Part shown: positions 59,516 through 64,000 of the stretch, one piece after another | How the letters are laid out: every line of letters begins with the position of its first letter | Numbering within the stretch: the first letter of the stretch is position 1 | Assembly: GCA_019454045.1 (NCBI GenBank) | Contig: SKCR01035543.1 | Coordinates: 1 to 64,000, forward strand | Length of the DNA: 64,000 nt | Source: Zanthoxylum bungeanum | Taxonomy: Eukaryota > Streptophyta > Magnoliopsida > Sapindales > Rutaceae | Direction: 5' to 3' | Translations under genes and position numbers: made by a program | The notes under the pieces: model-generated | What the model saw: the letters and a program-made list of their open reading frames with translations, nothing else | Database searches by the model: none | Told to the model about the DNA's origin: nothing

Positions 59516-60803
59516 TGAACTGGAGTTGGGAGTGCGGATCAATGCTACTACCCAAGCTCTAAAACTAGGATCTAGGGGTGTTACGTATCGCCGTCCCCCT
59601 AGCCCAGCTCGAGGATTTGAGAGCGTCCCCTCAGTCCTCCACATGTGCACATGTCACTATATCCGTCAATTCCAAACTGTATCAAGTTGCATACTGGGGT
59701 GAGTTTTTACCTCATGCCTTGAAAAACATATAAATACTGTTGATAAACTTTTAAAACTTAAATCAAATCTCATGTATCATATAACCGAAAACTAAACAAG
59801 GCTTATGCCCTAAGCTTGTAAAATAAGTCTGAAATAGGTTTTTAAATTTGAAATAAGTGAATATAAAATTAACTTGCGAAAAGAAAACAATTCTCCATTC
59901 ACATATTTAAAGTTCAGGTATATTTCCATCACGTCACTGGGGGCGAGCACGGCTCCTGTCGAGAATCTGAAAAAAATTCAAAATTACAATATCACACGAA
60001 AGAACACCACCAAGTCCATGTTGCAGTTCGCGAATAAAGATGTCCACTGTATGTTGAATTCTTTTTTTTTTTTTACCTCATTCAATTCCAAATTAATATA
60101 ACAAAAAAAAAACAAAATTCCAAACAAACAAAAAAATTGAAATCCAATCTTACAATCTACACCAATTCAGTCTACGTAAATTGAAAAAAAGATTGCATTA
60201 TAAGCTTACAGTCTGTGCCCCTTCAATATGCACAAATACTAAACAAAAAAATTGAAAAAAAAAAAAAGATTGAAATCTAAGCTTACTATCTGAAAACAAA
60301 AATAAATTTGAGACCAAGCTTACAAACCGCCCTAACATCATCCCCATCAACTCGGCAACATCCTACCATCATCTAATCACCAAAATGCAAGATGTTAAAA
60401 TTTGGGTTAAGAAATATTACCTTGATTCAATCTCTTTTCCTTTCTTAAAATGTTCCAAAATCCCTCTTTTCTTCCTTTCTTGGAGTTTAGCATGTGTAGA
60501 CTATTAGGTTGGTTTCAAAATTGTTGACAAGAAAATGGCAAATTTCCCTCTCTTCCCCTCTTTCTTATCCCACGTCCAGAATTAAGAGAAGAAGAAAAAT
60601 GTGTTTCTTTTCTCTTTTTTCTTTGATTTATTTTATTTCTACTACTAATTAAAATTCTAGAAAAGTGTAGAGATTAATAATTTAGGCTAGGGCTTCCTTT
60701 TTTTCTAATTTAATGAATCTTGGGCTTGGGATTGTATTCTTCTTTCTTTCCATTTGTCATTGGGCCTTAATAAAACAAAGGGTATTTTGGCTTGATTTGG
60801 GAA

Positions 60804-60919
<116 letters not shown>

Positions 60920-61001
60920 TTTAACTATTTCAGAAATTATTTACTAACCAGAGGAAAGGAGAAATTTCAAAGCGTGAACTAAACAATTGGAGGTCGTTAC
61001 A

Positions 61002-62422
61002 GGCAACTTTTATAATAATACTGATTGTTTATAATTAGTTTAAATGTTAAACAAAAAATACATGCAAATGGATCTAATAGTCATTTCCTAATTAATGTGT
61101 ATGGGTATTTAATGAAACATTTTATTAAATACACATTAATTAAATGTCAAATTGTGATATTTTGACATATATCATAAATATATATGTATTTGGACATTTA
61201 AAGTAAATATAATACATATATTCAAAATATTTATATTTAAATAATTATTTAATTGTTAAATAATTAAAATAATTAAAATATAAATAACTTATGTTATGAT
61301 AAATTTAGGATATGACTTTATTTACTTTATTTGACTTGTTGTAAATCATTAAATGGTGTATTGATCAAATACACAACTTGATTAAAGCTTTAATGAAATA
61401 AAAAAAAAAAAATTCTAGATATTTATTTTATACACTCAAATTTAGGCCAAGGCTATTTTTGGAGAGTATAAATTGTTTTGTTTCATTTTCATTCATTTGG
61501 TTAAGCCACCAAATATTACGAAGTGAGTTTTGAGAGAAAAAGTTTGAAGATCAAAAGAAAAGCTTGAAAAACTTGGATTTTTGTAAATTTTTCTTAAACT
61601 TTTTCGATTAGAAAATTATTTCTATGATATTAGGCTACAACATGTGTTGCTTAGTTTTTCTCTACTCTTTTAGTTTGTAATTTGTTGGTTGGAAACTTGT
61701 TTGAAAGATTCTTGCATGCTTGTTTTATAAAGTAAGCTAGAAATGGTTTCAATGGCTTATTTTTGATTATTTGATAATCATGTTGCCATTCTAGAGTTGC
61801 TAAGCCACTCATTGATGACCTAGAATTGTTCTTGAGTTGTTTCATGATGGTGAAACTTGTTTGGTGTGGTTTAGATTGAATTAAAGTGATGAATTTAAAT
61901 GATTTGGTAAGGTTTATCAATTTAAAGAAATTGTAAAATTATGATCTTAACCCTTTCCAAATTTGGGGCTTTTCATATATGTGATGGATTATGGTGTGTG
62001 TATATGATGCATTTAATTTTTAGATTGATCGGATTTGATCTTGACATGTTTTGAACATAAAAGGACCAAATTACATGAACTAAAAAATTTAGGGCTGTTT
62101 CGACAATTAGCAAAAATTTTGGGTTTTTGTTGCAATCTGATTTTGATGTGTTGGACAAGTTGGAAATCATTTTAGAAATAATTTAGAATCATCCAAAATT
62201 ATATTTAACAATTTTAAGACTAAAATGATCAATTTATAAAGTATTAGGGTAATTCGGTAATTACTAAGAAATTTTTTTTCTTGTGTAAATTTTCAAAATT
62301 GATAATTTGGTAATTAAATAAATAAGTTTATTTAATTGATCCCAGAAAAATTTTGAAATTGGAAAATTTTAATTTTCTGTATTCCACTACATTTCCCGTA
62401 TTACCTCTTAAAAAACCCTACA
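61002..62422 (+). repeat. B0 5' LTR, right part
   Basis: Continues B0 after Gyp1. The words ATACTGATTGTTTATAA and TTAAATGTCAAATTG match B1 in register (for example 40905-40922). TATA-like TATAAATT is at 61467-61474. The LTR ends ACCCTACA at 62422. It is much more diverged from B1 than the B1 LTRs are from each other. Confidence 0.9.
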
Positions 62423-64000
62423 AAATGGTATCAGAGCGAGTCTGATTCTAGGCCCTTGATATGATTAGCCCTTTAAATCTAATGTTTGATCTTACCTTTG
62501 CTTGATACGTGCATGTTTAAATTTAATTTGATTAAATTTAGGTTGTATGACACTTTGTGGAAAATCCCTAATTAATAAGGTTTTAAAGTAACTAGTATAA
62601 AGATACTTGTTTCTTGGTTCACCTTGTCAATGAGGGTTTAGCCGATAGAAATTTATTTATGCCTGATGTATACTTGATACTAGATAAATTCAAGTGAAAG
62701 TGGAATTCTGAATGTGCCAAAATTGTCAGGATTACGTAAGTAGCTTGAGTTTATCGTTGACGAGTTATAACCTTAGTATGCCTCCTTATGAACGTGCCAA
62801 AGTTGTCACAATGAGAAATGGTCAGAACTAAAATCGGATTCACAATGAGTTGTCTATCCACTTCCCATTATGGAATTTGATTTAATTATTGAATTCTCAT
62901 TTTTCGTTAGGGATTACGATAGTGGGAGACACTGCTAAGATTAAAATTTTCCATAACTTAATTAGTGTGTAATGTTAGGAAAAATTACCGCATGTTTGTA
63001 TTCCTTATTCTATATTAGATACAATTAAACTTTTAATCCACTGTTTACATATTTTTATATGTTATTTTCAACTTGACTTATGGTTGCCTTTTCTAGAATA
63101 GGTTCTAGATACTGTTAGAATAGGATATTGTTAGATTAGTCTAAACCATCAGAAACTGTTGTTTCAATTTTCTTGAAAAATCAAGATGGTTAGTGACTTA
63201 GTTACTAAGTCATGATAGATAATCTAGAATGATATCCGTTTTTAGGATATTATTCCGCAGAGAGAATAGTTTCTTATGCAGTAAGAATTGACATGAATTA
63301 GTTCATGTCTCGAGATTCTTGACTGGCATTAAGAAAACCTCATTAGGTATTTGTTTATCTGATAATGACTTTTCTTAGCTTTAGTTACCTTTTGAGGTAA
63401 TGTGTGACATAGTTTGCTAATCAATTATTTGTAATTGTTATGACTAATTGAAAGCAAATTATAAATCTAAAAGAAAGGAGATGTGTATAGTTATGTATAG
63501 AAAATATCAATTCTCACAATACGACAACTATAGGTATTGGATATATGATCTCCCATCTAGTTATTTAAAATATTATTTAATGATTCTTTTGATATTTGAT
63601 ACCAGAACTTGCGATTATTGGATAGTTACTTGTTCTTTATAAACAATTGTTATATATATTTTAATACAACTAATAGTCTCATTGACATAGAGATAAACAT
63701 TAAGAAAATATTCGATAAGGTAAATAATTTAGAACAGTGCTTTATGAGATTTCATCACTTAACCATTAAATGCTTATTCTGTATGGTAAAGGATGGTATG
63801 ATATGAGATCACACCACATATCCTTATCCATTTAATAGCATTTAACCAATGATTGTCAATGGAGCATAAAATTTTATTTAAATGATACATTAGATATATG
63901 TAGTTTAATGAATTGTATAATTACTTAAGGTAGTTTTCCTTTACTTCGTAACTTATTTGATGAATTGTCATAACTTAGTTACGTGTTTCTGAAAGAACAC
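62423..64000 (+). mobile_element. B0 internal region, start; cut by window edge
   Basis: A perfect initiator-Met primer-binding site TGGTATCAGAGC lies at 62426-62437. The leader is collinear with B1 until about 62940 (shared words such as GGAATTCTGAA and GTCAGGATTACGT). From about 62940 to 64000 I find no clear match to B1 gag and no open frame longer than about 65 codons. It may be very decayed gag or an unrelated insert. Confidence 0.75.
62426..62437 (+). other. B0 primer-binding site
   Basis: TGGTATCAGAGC, three bases after the LTR end, exactly as in B1. Confidence 0.9.

Overview
This window looks like intergenic heterochromatin from a flowering plant, probably a eudicot. It is AT-rich and I found no host gene, tRNA, rRNA or CRISPR array. 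Almost every base can be assigned to nested LTR retrotransposons. The plant call rests on two things: Ty1/copia elements with 1.8-2.4 kb LTRs that resemble the Angela/TAR-type lineages, and a Ty3/gypsy chromovirus with a chromodomain and a primer-binding site close to the initiator-Met type. The sequence does not identify a species. I use local names: CopA (copies A1-A5; LTR starts TGTTGGA), CopB (B0, B1; LTR starts TGTTGGGGTTGG), Gyp1 and Gyp2.

Layout, left to right. 1-7990 is A1 (minus strand): internal region, then 5' LTR; its 3' LTR lies just left of the window. A1 sits inside the integrase gene of A2 (plus), whose pol 3' half and 3' LTR run 7991-12290. A2 sits in the 3' untranslated tail of Gyp2 (plus; tail 12291-12578, 3' LTR from 12579). 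That LTR is cut at 13493 by B0 (plus), whose 5' LTR is itself split (13494-14459 and 61002-62422) by Gyp1 (minus, 14460-61001, TSD GACAA/GGCAA). Gyp1 is split in pol by A4 (minus, 16963-53981, TSD AAAGC). A4 holds A3 in its 3' LTR (17514-27716, TSD AAAAT) and A5 in its internal region (31770-51359, TSD CTTAG). A5 holds B1 in its 5' LTR (32788-42343, TSD GCTTC). The deepest chain is Gyp2 > B0 > Gyp1 > A4 > A5 > B1, six levels. B0's leader continues off the right edge.

Coding content. Only B1 keeps a long open frame: 1055 codons covering the gag C-terminus, protease, integrase and most of reverse transcriptase. Its gag start and its RNase H are broken. A2 pol is recognisable along its length but carries several stops and two frameshifts. 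A1, A3, A4 and A5 are badly eroded. A3 and A5 nevertheless have nearly identical LTR pairs, and several copies share lesions, so they probably moved as already-defective elements using proteins supplied by relatives. Gyp1 has recognisable gag, protease, RT, RNase H, integrase and chromodomain segments, all broken.

I found no new enzymatic or defence system. The most interesting signals are the fully resolvable nesting, a defective CopA subfamily with a shared zinc-knuckle deletion, a roughly 90-bp-phased motif in the CopA leader with an overlapping antisense frame, a non-standard CopA primer-binding site, and repeats in the LTRs.
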